Of a stretch of 6,711 bases of DNA, positions 1 to 5,378 are shown in pieces (position 1 is the first letter of the stretch; every line of letters begins with the position of its first letter). The DNA comes from Legionellaceae bacterium. Its GTDB lineage: Bacteria > Pseudomonadota > Gammaproteobacteria > Legionellales > Legionellaceae. Position numbers and translations under genes: made by a program. The stretch covers positions 1 to 6,711 of the forward strand of contig CANNIJ010000080.1 in the NCBI GenBank assembly GCA_947505025.1. Direction: 5' to 3'. Below the pieces are notes generated by a model, which saw only the letters and a list, made by a program, of their open reading frames with translations, ran no database searches and had not been told where the DNA came from.

Positions 1-213
1 ACAAACGTTCATTTTTGAGGATGTTTTTTTGATGGCTGGCAGATTATATAAATGCCGAGCCAAGACTGGCCTTTCAAATTCTCGATATGACTTTCTTGTT
101 ACACAATACTTCGCATGAGTTTTGAGAACAAAGGATTTATTATGCTGATATGGCGATCTTTCTATAGTGCCACTACTTGTCTCGTTGATGTGATTTCGCA
201 CTGATGCCCGCAT
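1..213 (-). CDS. Possible partial hypothetical protein, running off the left edge
   Basis: I do not recognise this protein. The minus-strand frame is stop-free from the TAG at 345-343 down to position 1, 114 codons, long for chance. An ATG at 213-211 would give at least 71 residues starting MRASVRNHINETSS, rich in Arg, Lys, Ser and His, with no membrane segment, signal peptide or motif I can name. An ATG at 270-268 would add 19 residues. The G-rich stretch upstream of the ATG at 213 contains GGAGG, but about 19 nt away, which is poor for a ribosome binding site. It could be the end of a mobile-element gene, a decayed gene or a chance open frame. The change to much more AT-rich DNA near 345 suggests a boundary there. 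A real gene here would diverge from the promoters at 374-467. Confidence 0.25.
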   Translation of the reverse strand, partial: MRASVRNHINETSSGTIERSPYQHNKSFVLKTHAKYCVTRKSYREFERPVLARHLYNLPAIKKTSSKMNVC

Positions 214-219
214 GCAGTG

Positions 220-237
220 CCCCCCACCCCTCCCTCC
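220..237 (-). other. Polypurine G-run tract, possible G-quadruplex
   Basis: The plus strand reads as runs of six, four, three and two C separated by single A or T. The minus strand is therefore an uninterrupted set of G runs, with one-base loops. It is close to a G-quadruplex motif, although the shortest run has only two G and one loop would be zero or a bulge. It lies just upstream of the ATG of the possible minus-strand frame. Whether it folds or matters is not known from sequence. Confidence 0.35.
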
Positions 238-373
238 TTTTGCCAAAGTTTGACGGAAGCTGCTGACCATTTGCGATATTATAGACGGGATAAGTGGTCT
301 AGCTGACTCGTAAGGGTTGGGTATGCTCTCAAAAAATGAGAACTAAATTACGCCGCATAACGTGCTATTAATT

Positions 374-402
374 TTGACCATATATCATTAATACTTTATG
401 AT
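374..402 (+). promoter_or_regulatory. Sigma70-like promoter for the barrel-protein / NTPDase pair
   Basis: The sequence shows TTGACC at 374-379 and TATGAT at 397-402 with a 17-bp spacer. Each hexamer matches the sigma70 consensus at five of six positions. Transcription would start near 409, about 190 nt before the GTG at 600. The -35 hexamer lies inside the left arm of an inverted repeat (373-383), so a protein binding that arm could block it. Confidence 0.55.
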
Positions 403-429
403 TCATCATAATTACGTTACAAATACGCC

Positions 430-456
430 ATATAATTGTTGACAAAAAAATTATAT
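430..456. promoter_or_regulatory. 8-bp dyad around TTGACA, operator-like
   Basis: ATATAATT at 430-437 and AATTATAT at 449-456 are perfect inverse complements separated by 11 bp that contain TTGACA. The centre-to-centre spacing of the arms is 19 bp, near two helical turns, which is common for dimeric regulators. AT-rich dyads also arise by chance, so this is only suggestive. Confidence 0.3.
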
Positions 457-467
457 AGGCCTAATTT
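439..467 (+). promoter_or_regulatory. Second, weaker promoter candidate
   Basis: A perfect TTGACA -35 hexamer at 439-444 is followed after 17 bp by TAATTT at 462-467, which matches the -10 consensus at only three positions. The -35 sits in the spacer of an 8-bp inverted repeat (430-437 and 449-456), and the TAGGCCTA palindrome at 456-463 overlaps the spacer and -10. That arrangement would suit a repressor or activator site. The call is weaker than the promoter at 374-402 because of the poor -10. Confidence 0.35.
456..463. promoter_or_regulatory. TAGGCCTA palindrome, copy 1
   Basis: A perfect 8-bp palindrome, TAGGCCTA, overlaps the spacer and -10 of the second promoter candidate. The same octamer recurs at 537-544, 81 bp downstream. 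Two identical GC-centred palindromes in otherwise AT-rich DNA may be sites for one regulator, but no known regulator is assigned. Confidence 0.3.
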
Positions 468-533
468 ATAAGCCAATATGGTCAAACAAGATGCTGGACC
501 ACATCAATTGATAAGAGGAATATTCGGTTATAA

Positions 534-547
534 TTGTAGGCCTACAA
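534..547. promoter_or_regulatory. 14-bp palindrome containing TAGGCCTA, copy 2
   Basis: TTGTAGGCCTACAA is a perfect 14-bp palindrome with the same TAGGCCTA core as the copy at 456-463. It lies four bases before the long hairpin at 552-583, inside the predicted leader. It could be a protein binding site on DNA or a short structure in the RNA. As RNA it would have no loop, which makes a DNA role more plausible. Confidence 0.35.
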
Positions 548-551
548 CATA

Positions 552-583
552 TTCAATGGTTGGGCCTTGGCCCAACCATTGAA
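552..583 (+). promoter_or_regulatory. Perfect hairpin directly upstream of the Shine-Dalgarno
   Basis: Arms TTCAATGGTTGGGCC (552-566) and GGCCCAACCATTGAA (569-583) are exact inverse complements separated by TT. In RNA this gives about 14 base pairs with a four-base CUUG loop, a stable tetraloop type. No T-tract follows on either strand, so it is not a typical intrinsic terminator. The AAGGA Shine-Dalgarno begins two bases after the stem, so the structure could shape ribosome access or protect the 5' end of the message. It may also be a palindromic protein binding site or a copy of a dispersed genomic repeat. Confidence 0.65.
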
Positions 584-585
584 CT

Positions 586-602
586 AAGGATTTCATGTAG
601 TG
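586..602 (+). promoter_or_regulatory. Shine-Dalgarno with ATG-TAG start-stop overlapping the GTG start
   Basis: AAGGA at 586-590 is followed by ATG at 595-597, immediately by TAG at 598-600, and the GTG start at 600-602 shares the G of that TAG. The ATG is 4 nt and the GTG 9 nt from the Shine-Dalgarno; the GTG has the better spacing. A ribosome initiating at the ATG would stop at once, next to the GTG, and could reinitiate or block it. This is read directly from the sequence; the regulatory effect is inferred. Confidence 0.5.
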
Positions 603-1295
603 CGATTATTGAAACATCTTCCTTTTTCAAATCTAGCAATGTGTCTAGTCATAACACTATGTAGTTCAAGTCAAAGCTGCGCATCCACAGTCACTGTGGG
701 CTACCTACAACTGCAAGGTGGTATCGGCGGCCTTTATACAAAGGACTATCCAGAAAATAGTGACCCGTATGATCAAGTATCACTAAGACAGGGTATGGCC
801 TATAGAGTTTCAGCTGGGCATTTATGGTCTCATAAAATATTTAATTACGGTGGCGAACTGGGTTTTACAGGATTCCCAAAAAATTCTTATTCATTTAACT
901 TTCCATCGTTACCTGCCAGTGGTATAGAGAACTACAAAGGAAATACCGTTGATTTATTGGGTGTACTCAAACTCAACTTAAACTCCATGGTTCATCGTGA
1001 TGTTTGCCTGTTTGGAAAAGGCGGGATTGCGGCAATAGGTCAAACCTTTAATGGTCAGTCAGCCGCGTTTGACACTGTATTTGCCGTAAACAAAACGGTC
1101 TGGCAAGTTCAGCCGGAGGTTGCCGCAGGCATTGGATACCTGTTCGGTAAAGACATGGATATCAACCTAAGTTATCACCACGTTTTTGCAGGTCAGTCCG
1201 ATCCAGGTGCAGATTCCACGGTGGCCATAGGTCGATTAACTCAACCCTCAACAGTCGGTTTACTGTTGGCGGGTATTGCTTATCATTTTGCATGA
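600..1295 (+). CDS. Exported outer-membrane beta-barrel-like protein
   Basis: The predicted 231-residue protein begins with a Lys/Arg-containing start and a hydrophobic stretch (about residues 11-22), followed by a Ser/Cys-rich segment with likely signal peptidase I cleavage near S26-C27-A28. The mature part alternates short amphipathic strands and Gly/aromatic turns, for example 68-74, 83-90, 117-126, 136-146, 168-180 and 186-195. It ends in a strand, GLLLAGIAYHFA, with the aromatic near-terminal pattern typical of outer-membrane barrels. The size fits an 8-stranded OmpA/OprF-N or 'opacity-like' barrel. No OmpA C-terminal peptidoglycan domain follows. The GTG start is chosen because of AAGGA nine bases upstream and because it preserves the signal peptide; the next ATG (codon 14) would remove most of it. 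The NTPDase gene starts 19 bp downstream, so the two are probably cotranscribed. The ligand or function is unknown. Confidence 0.65.
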   Translation: MRLLKHLPFSNLAMCLVITLCSSSQSCASTVTVGYLQLQGGIGGLYTKDYPENSDPYDQVSLRQGMAYRVSAGHLWSHKIFNYGGELGFTGFPKNSYSFNFPSLPASGIENYKGNTVDLLGVLKLNLNSMVHRDVCLFGKGGIAAIGQTFNGQSAAFDTVFAVNKTVWQVQPEVAAGIGYLFGKDMDINLSYHHVFAGQSDPGADSTVAIGRLTQPSTVGLLLAGIAYHFA

Positions 1296-1314
1296 TGTTT
1301 AATCTGGAGCTGTC

Positions 1315-2469
1315 ATGGTCTGTTGTATAAAAAGAATGTTCAATGCCTTTGTTTTTTTCTTTAGTTTACCGTTATTTGCCTCAAGCCTTCAATATGCCGT
1401 GATTATTGATGCGGGCAGCTCAGGATCCCGAGCACATGTCTTCCAGTATGCAAAAGCGCTGCCTTTAATTCCTATCCCTATCATTACAGATGTGTTTAAT
1501 AAAAGTATCACGCCAGGATTATCCTTTTACAAAAATGATCCCACTGCGGCAGGGCCTTCTCTAAAACCCATATTGGATGCTTCAGCACTTTACCTACAAC
1601 AACAAGGCGTGAATCTATCCCAGGTTCCAATTAGCGTTTTAGCCACGGCAGGGATGCGTCTATTAACCCCATCCGAGCAAGCAGCTATCTATGACAGTGT
1701 ACGAAGTTACATTCATAGCAATTACGCCTTTTCATTAAACGACGCAAATGTTCGAACTATTACTGGTCAACAAGAGGGGCTGTTTGGGTGGCTAGATGTC
1801 AATTATTTATCCAAAAGCTTCATTCACCCGGCTGCAACGGTAGGCAGTATTGATATGGGGGGTGCATCAACTCAAATTGCATTTGCTACATCAGACACCA
1901 GTCAGCCTGAAAATGAAGTGGTCATTACCATTAACCACAGACCTTATCGCGTATTTACTCAAAGCTTTTTAGGGCTTGGGCAGAATCAAGCACGTAATGC
2001 AATGACAGCCTACGCCTACTCACCCACATGTTATCCTTCAGGTTATAACTACCCCATATCACAAACAGGTATGTTTAATTTTGACCCTTGCTCTGCAATA
2101 TACACAGGGATCATTCAAGATCATAACGTAGCAGAAAATATTATTTCTACCGCTGGGCAGTCTTTTATTGCCTATTCAGGTATTTATAATAATTACAGCT
2201 TTTTCAACATACTTCAAACGCCCACACAAAGTGCACTCCAATCTCAAATAAATGCGAACTGTTACCTATCCTGGGATCAGCTACAGATTAACTACCCAGA
2301 CAGTCTCCTCGCATTTCTTTCTAATTATTGCGCTGATGCCGTTTATTTTGATGATTTGCTTTACAATACGTATCAATTGCAAGGCTATCAATTAACCGTC
2401 ACTGACACAATTAATGGTACAGGTCTGGATTGGACACTGGGTGCACTTTTTTACAGTTTGATTCGCTAA
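1315..2469 (+). CDS. Secreted ecto-NTPDase (GDA1/CD39 apyrase family)
   Basis: This 384-residue protein should hydrolyse nucleoside tri- and diphosphates outside the cytoplasm. It shows the apyrase conserved regions in order: ACR1 at 31-39 (IDAGSSGSR), ACR2 at 110-117 (ATAGMRLL), ACR3 at 149-160 with the likely catalytic base E154 in GQQEGLFGW, ACR4 at 180-187 (DMGGASTQ), and ACR5 near 373-376 (WTLG). A signal peptide covers about residues 1-24, with ACR1 right after it. Cysteines at 239, 259, 316 and 339 could form two disulfides, fitting an exported enzyme. There is no C-terminal membrane anchor, so it is likely periplasmic or released. The length matches the ~390-residue Legionella NTPDases, which are linked to intracellular growth. 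The ATG at 1315 follows GGAG with 5-nt spacing; M8 (1336) is an alternative but lacks a good site. It follows the barrel gene by 19 bp. No clear terminator was seen in the 143 bp before the convergent CAP gene. Confidence 0.93.
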   Translation: MVCCIKRMFNAFVFFFSLPLFASSLQYAVIIDAGSSGSRAHVFQYAKALPLIPIPIITDVFNKSITPGLSFYKNDPTAAGPSLKPILDASALYLQQQGVNLSQVPISVLATAGMRLLTPSEQAAIYDSVRSYIHSNYAFSLNDANVRTITGQQEGLFGWLDVNYLSKSFIHPAATVGSIDMGGASTQIAFATSDTSQPENEVVITINHRPYRVFTQSFLGLGQNQARNAMTAYAYSPTCYPSGYNYPISQTGMFNFDPCSAIYTGIIQDHNVAENIISTAGQSFIAYSGIYNNYSFFNILQTPTQSALQSQINANCYLSWDQLQINYPDSLLAFLSNYCADAVYFDDLLYNTYQLQGYQLTVTDTINGTGLDWTLGALFYSLIR

Positions 2470-2612
2470 TGCAGATCTGGTGGCACACCAAACCTCAGAA
2501 GTTTCCGGACCATGGACTTGCAGCATAAGCTTGTCCAAAACACGTATAACTGTAGTTTAAAAAAGTTTTTGCGACAGAAGCATAATAACGACCGTTTACG
2601 CGCCTGGACAGA

Positions 2613-3155
2613 TCAATGCAGGCTTAATCCATTAAAGCTAAACCCACGCGGCCAGCGATCTAGGTGTCTGGTTGCTTGTGACCGCACTGCATGTGCACCT
2701 GATTGTTGATTTACAAACAACTGGGTGTGGTAATAATCGCCGGCTGAATTGCGCGCAATCCCTATTCCAGTCAACGTATAGTTCCCCAGAATGTTGCGTC
2801 GATGACCTGGGCTGTGGATCCAACCGTCTACAACTATTTTGGCAGAGTTATAGCGATAAGCTACATTCTCCGCACCTGCTGTCGTATCCGGCAATCTGGC
2901 ATGCACATGCTGCATACGCCGATCAAATCCTGTATGCCCCACCGGCAATATCTTTTGCGCCATATCTATACTATGTTTTTCTGCTAGAGTACTCAGCACC
3001 GTATTTAATTGCAGGTTTGCCAGTCCATGTTGTGCTCGATACTGGTTCACGAGCATGAGAATCTCGAGATTCATGCTCGTAGAACTCGCAAATTGCGCTG
3101 AGCTGAAAAATACACAAAAAAGTGCAATCAATACTTTTATTTTACGCATACCCAT
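2613..3155 (-). CDS. Secreted CAP/SCP-domain protein (YkwD / PR-1 type)
   Basis: The 180-residue product has a signal peptide (residues 1 to about 20-23: basic MRKIK, then a hydrophobic run ending SSAQFA) and one CAP domain, about 29-150. Family motifs appear in order: LVNQYRAQHGL (36-46), AEKHSIDMA (58-66), GHTG (73-76), AGAENVAY (93-100), WIHSPGHRRNIL (112-123) and TGIGIARN...YYHTQLFV (129-148). H74, E96 and H118 match the usual CAP cavity residues. A ~30-residue Arg-rich tail follows the domain. Bacterial members are exported proteins of mostly unknown activity; peptidoglycan, lipid or host targets have been suggested for relatives. I choose the ATG at 3155, which overlaps the purA stop as TGATG, rather than the TTG one codon upstream; an ATG at 3149 is another option. 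Translational coupling to purA is likely. A specific function cannot be assigned. Confidence 0.88.
   Translation of the reverse strand: MGMRKIKVLIALFCVFFSSAQFASSTSMNLEILMLVNQYRAQHGLANLQLNTVLSTLAEKHSIDMAQKILPVGHTGFDRRMQHVHARLPDTTAGAENVAYRYNSAKIVVDGWIHSPGHRRNILGNYTLTGIGIARNSAGDYYHTQLFVNQQSGAHAVRSQATRHLDRWPRGFSFNGLSLH
3049..3080 (-). repeat. Imperfect inverted repeat inside the CAP gene, after the signal peptide
   Basis: The 32-bp segment folds on itself around a CTCGAG centre. The inner seven bases pair perfectly, a two-base bulge follows, then eight more pair (outer arms ACGAGCAT and ATGCTCGT). It encodes residues just after the signal peptide. It may be a message structure that pauses translation during export, or a coincidence of codon choice. 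No T-run makes a terminator unlikely. Confidence 0.35.
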
Positions 3156-3157
3156 CA
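3153..3157 (-). promoter_or_regulatory. TGATG stop-start junction purA / CAP gene
   Basis: The purA stop TGA (3157-3155) and the CAP start ATG (3155-3153) share one base. Only a weak GAG lies about seven bases upstream, so reinitiation by ribosomes finishing purA is the likely mode of translation. The same junction type occurs between hflK and hflC. Confidence 0.7.
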
Positions 3158-4453
3158 AATACTCAATGGATCGCGTAAAATAATCGTAGAGTCGCGCTCA
3201 GGACCTGTAGATAAGATATCAATTGGTACTTCTAACAACTGCTCAAGATATTTGATATACGCCCGGGCATTTTCCGGTAAATCAGATAGCCGTGTAACAT
3301 TTTCTGTGGATTCATGCCAACCAGGTAAATCCTCATACACCGGCTGTAAATCAACAAAATCTTCTGCTGCTTGTGGTGGACGTGTATACACGTTGCCAGA
3401 GGCATCACGATATGCAACCGCCACACGTATAGTCTCTAGTCCATCTAATACATCCAGCTTGGTTAAACATAAGCCTGACACGCTGTTAATTTCTATCGCT
3501 CGCCTGAGCAATACAGCGTCAAACCAACCACATCGGCGTGCACGGCCTGTAGTGGCTCCAACTTCACAGCCACGGGTGGCCAAATGAATGCCAACTGAAT
3601 CAGTTAGTTCTGTTGGGAATGGTCCACCGCCTACTCTGGTGGTGTAGGCCTTGGTGATCCCCAATATATAATCCAAATAACGTGGACCTATACCAGCACC
3701 ATTGACCACGCTACCAACACACGTATTCGATGAAGTTACAAATGGGTACGTACCATGGTCAATATCCAAATAAACGCCCTGAGCCCCTTCAAATAGCATC
3801 ACATCACCACGTGTACGATGTTCGTGTACGTGGGTTGTGGTGTCAGTAATCATCGGGCGTAACTCTTCAGCCCAGAGCTTGGCTTGTTCTAAAACATCTG
3901 CAAAACTGTGCTCGGGCTGCTGGCCATAATAATCCAACAAAGCATGATGATACGCTAACAACTCTTGCAGCTTACTTTGCAAACGATCTGCGTGTAATAA
4001 ATCACCGACCCGCAAAGCACGACGAGCTATTTTGTCTTCGTAAGCCGGGCCAATTCCTCGGCCTGTAGTGCCTATAGCTAACAGTCCTTTTGACGCTTCA
4101 CGGGCTTTATCTAACTCCGCATGTGAAGGTAAAATTAATGGACACGCCTGACTCACATGCAGTCGAGTGCGCACATCTAAGCCTGAGCTCTCTAATGCAC
4201 GAATCTCGGTTAACAAAGCATCCGGTGCAACTACTACGCCATTCGCGATATAGCATTGAACATGCGGATGCAATATACCCGACGGCACTAAATGTAATAT
4301 AGTCTTTTTGCCGTTAATCTTTAACGTATGTCCTGCATTATGCCCGCCTTGGTAACGTACAACGGCTTGCGCAGATTGCGTCAATAAATCAACTATTTTA
4401 CCTTTGCCCTCATCACCCCATTGGGTTCCTACTATTACAATATTTTTAGCCAT
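3155..4453 (-). CDS. purA: Adenylosuccinate synthetase
   Basis: PurA joins IMP and aspartate, using GTP, to make adenylosuccinate, the first committed step to AMP, in the cytoplasm. The 432-residue product is full family length. Visible motifs: the N-terminal GTQWGDEGKGKIVDLL (9-24) with catalytic D14; GGHNAGHT (36-43) with H42; TTGRGIGPAYEDK (129-141); FEGAQG (221-226); GTYPFVTSSNT (234-244); GATTGRARRCGWFD (299-312); TKLD (331-334) and GPER (417-420) for guanine binding. IMP-contact positions T130, R144, Q225, T240 and R304 are all retained, so it should be active. The ATG at 4453 has AGAG about eight bases upstream. It lies 23 bp after hflC and overlaps the CAP gene at its end. The hflK-hflC-purA order is a known gammaproteobacterial neighbourhood; in E. 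coli a small gene (yjeT) sits between hflC and purA and is absent here. Confidence 0.98.
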   Translation of the reverse strand: MAKNIVIVGTQWGDEGKGKIVDLLTQSAQAVVRYQGGHNAGHTLKINGKKTILHLVPSGILHPHVQCYIANGVVVAPDALLTEIRALESSGLDVRTRLHVSQACPLILPSHAELDKAREASKGLLAIGTTGRGIGPAYEDKIARRALRVGDLLHADRLQSKLQELLAYHHALLDYYGQQPEHSFADVLEQAKLWAEELRPMITDTTTHVHEHRTRGDVMLFEGAQGVYLDIDHGTYPFVTSSNTCVGSVVNGAGIGPRYLDYILGITKAYTTRVGGGPFPTELTDSVGIHLATRGCEVGATTGRARRCGWFDAVLLRRAIEINSVSGLCLTKLDVLDGLETIRVAVAYRDASGNVYTRPPQAAEDFVDLQPVYEDLPGWHESTENVTRLSDLPENARAYIKYLEQLLEVPIDILSTGPERDSTIILRDPLSI

Positions 4454-4476
4454 TATCTACTCTGTTAAAGAATCAA

Positions 4477-5376
4477 TTAGTCCTTTATTGTTAATCCATG
4501 CTTAAAATAATCAAAAAAGTCACTGCTTTGGTCTAATACCAATAAGTCTTGTTTACGATTAAAACTGCCTTCATATGCTTTTAAACTTCGATAAAACTCA
4601 AAAAACTTTTTGTTTTTATCAAACGCATTAGCATATATTGCTGCGGCTTTAGCCTGCCCAAGTGCGCGAATTGACTGTCCACGACTACTTGCAGTCGCAA
4701 GTAAAATCGTTACTTTAGCATCCGCCATGGCCTGAACTGCTTCGGCCTCAGCATGACCATCGGCACGATGATGATTCGCAATTTTTTGCATGTCTGCACG
4801 CATACGCTGATAAATTGCATTACTAGTATTCGCTGGCAGCTCAATACCTTTAATTCGCACGTCAACCACATGAATACCTAATTGACTGGCCTGCTCTTCT
4901 GCACGATTACGTAATACATCCATAATATCATCACGCCCACCAGATACTACCTCAGAAATAGTGCGCTTACCAAATTGAGCCCGCAGTGAAGTGTTTAATT
5001 GTTGTTCTAGAAGGTTTTCTGCTTTGGCTTGATTACCGCTGGTTGCTTTAAAATAATGTCCTAAATCTTCAATCCGCCACTTTACATAATAATCAACAAT
5101 TACGTCTTTTTTCTCTTTAGTCACAATCCGTGAAGACTTGATGTCCAAAGTCTGAATCCGTGTGTCAAAAACTCTTACGCTTTCAATCATCGGCACATTC
5201 ATATGTAGTCCTGGACCTAAAACTCTGACTTCATGTGTGCTCTTGTCCAAAACCAAACGACCTAAACGTAAAATAATTCCATGTTCTCCCTGCGTAATCG
5301 TAAATACGCAAGTCATCAGAGTTAATAAAATTACACCAGCTAAAACACCGGCAGTGGTTCTAATCGTTGTTTGCAT
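4477..5376 (-). CDS. hflC: HflC, SPFH-family regulator of the FtsH protease
   Basis: HflC pairs with HflK in a large inner-membrane assembly that encloses FtsH and modulates its degradation of membrane proteins. From the ATG at 5376 the product is 299 residues, somewhat shorter than the ~334 of E. coli HflC. There is one N-terminal membrane segment (about 9-28), then an SPFH/band-7 domain beginning ITQGEHGIILRLGRL (27-41) and containing GPGLHMNVP (54-62) and VRVFDTRIQTLD. A long Ala/Glu/Gln-rich helical region follows (about 190-250). The C-terminal motif SDFFDYFK resembles the E. coli tail. The ATG overlaps the hflK stop as TGATG and has GGGAG nine bases upstream. The TTG one codon earlier is less likely. 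HflC was called a protease modulator or 'putative protease' in older work; it has no protease active site. Confidence 0.96.
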   Translation of the reverse strand: MQTTIRTTAGVLAGVILLTLMTCVFTITQGEHGIILRLGRLVLDKSTHEVRVLGPGLHMNVPMIESVRVFDTRIQTLDIKSSRIVTKEKKDVIVDYYVKWRIEDLGHYFKATSGNQAKAENLLEQQLNTSLRAQFGKRTISEVVSGGRDDIMDVLRNRAEEQASQLGIHVVDVRIKGIELPANTSNAIYQRMRADMQKIANHHRADGHAEAEAVQAMADAKVTILLATASSRGQSIRALGQAKAAAIYANAFDKNKKFFEFYRSLKAYEGSFNRKQDLLVLDQSSDFFDYFKHGLTIKD

Positions 5377-5378
5377 CA
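5374..5378 (-). promoter_or_regulatory. TGATG stop-start junction hflK / hflC
   Basis: The hflK stop TGA (5378-5376) shares one base with the hflC start ATG (5376-5374). GGGAG at 5390-5386 gives hflC its own ribosome site within the hflK end. One-base overlap suits partners needed in matched amounts, here the two subunits of one complex. Confidence 0.75.

Larger units (their letters stand above)
373..486. repeat. 11-bp inverted repeat pair bounding 92 bp of AT-rich DNA
   Basis: TTTGACCATAT at 373-383 is repeated in exact inverse orientation as ATATGGTCAAA at 476-486. The arms enclose both promoter candidates. They could be paired operator half-sites or sites for DNA looping. They could also be the ends of a very small non-coding insertion, but no target-site duplication is obvious at the outer edges. 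Confidence 0.4.
345..599 (+). other. AT-rich intergenic leader and control region of the barrel-protein gene
   Basis: No open frame of note is present on either strand. The region is clearly more AT-rich than 1-340 and contains two promoter-like hexamer pairs, an 11-bp inverted repeat spanning 114 bp, an 8-bp dyad around a TTGACA, two TAGGCCTA palindromes and a long perfect hairpin directly before the Shine-Dalgarno. Each is listed separately. A transcript from the upstream promoter would have an untranslated leader of about 190 nt, long enough for structural regulation. I see no known riboswitch consensus. Confidence 0.6.

Noticed and set aside
2..313. Recoding of TGA as tryptophan in this organism
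   Set aside because: purA, hflK and the CAP gene all end in TGA exactly where their families end, so TGA is a normal stop here.
654..662. Lipoprotein signal at C21 of the barrel protein
   Set aside because: The residues before the Cys (Ile-Thr-Leu) do not fit a lipobox, which needs a small residue at -1; an ordinary signal peptide with cleavage after A28 fits better.
2478..2490. Small stem (TGGTG / CACCA) after the NTPDase stop as a terminator
   Set aside because: Five base pairs with a three-base loop and no T-tract downstream.
2512..2709. 65-codon plus-strand open frame between the NTPDase and CAP genes
   Set aside because: It overlaps the 3' end of the well-supported CAP gene by about 97 bp, has no convincing ribosome site, and its translation resembles no family.
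2672..3058. 128-codon plus-strand open frame
   Set aside because: It lies wholly antisense to the CAP gene, whose motifs are clear; a shadow frame.
3156..3158. TTG as the start of the CAP gene
   Set aside because: An ATG follows directly and forms a TGATG junction with the purA stop, a much more usual start.
3252..3587. 111-codon plus-strand open frame
   Set aside because: It is antisense within purA, which is full length with all catalytic residues.
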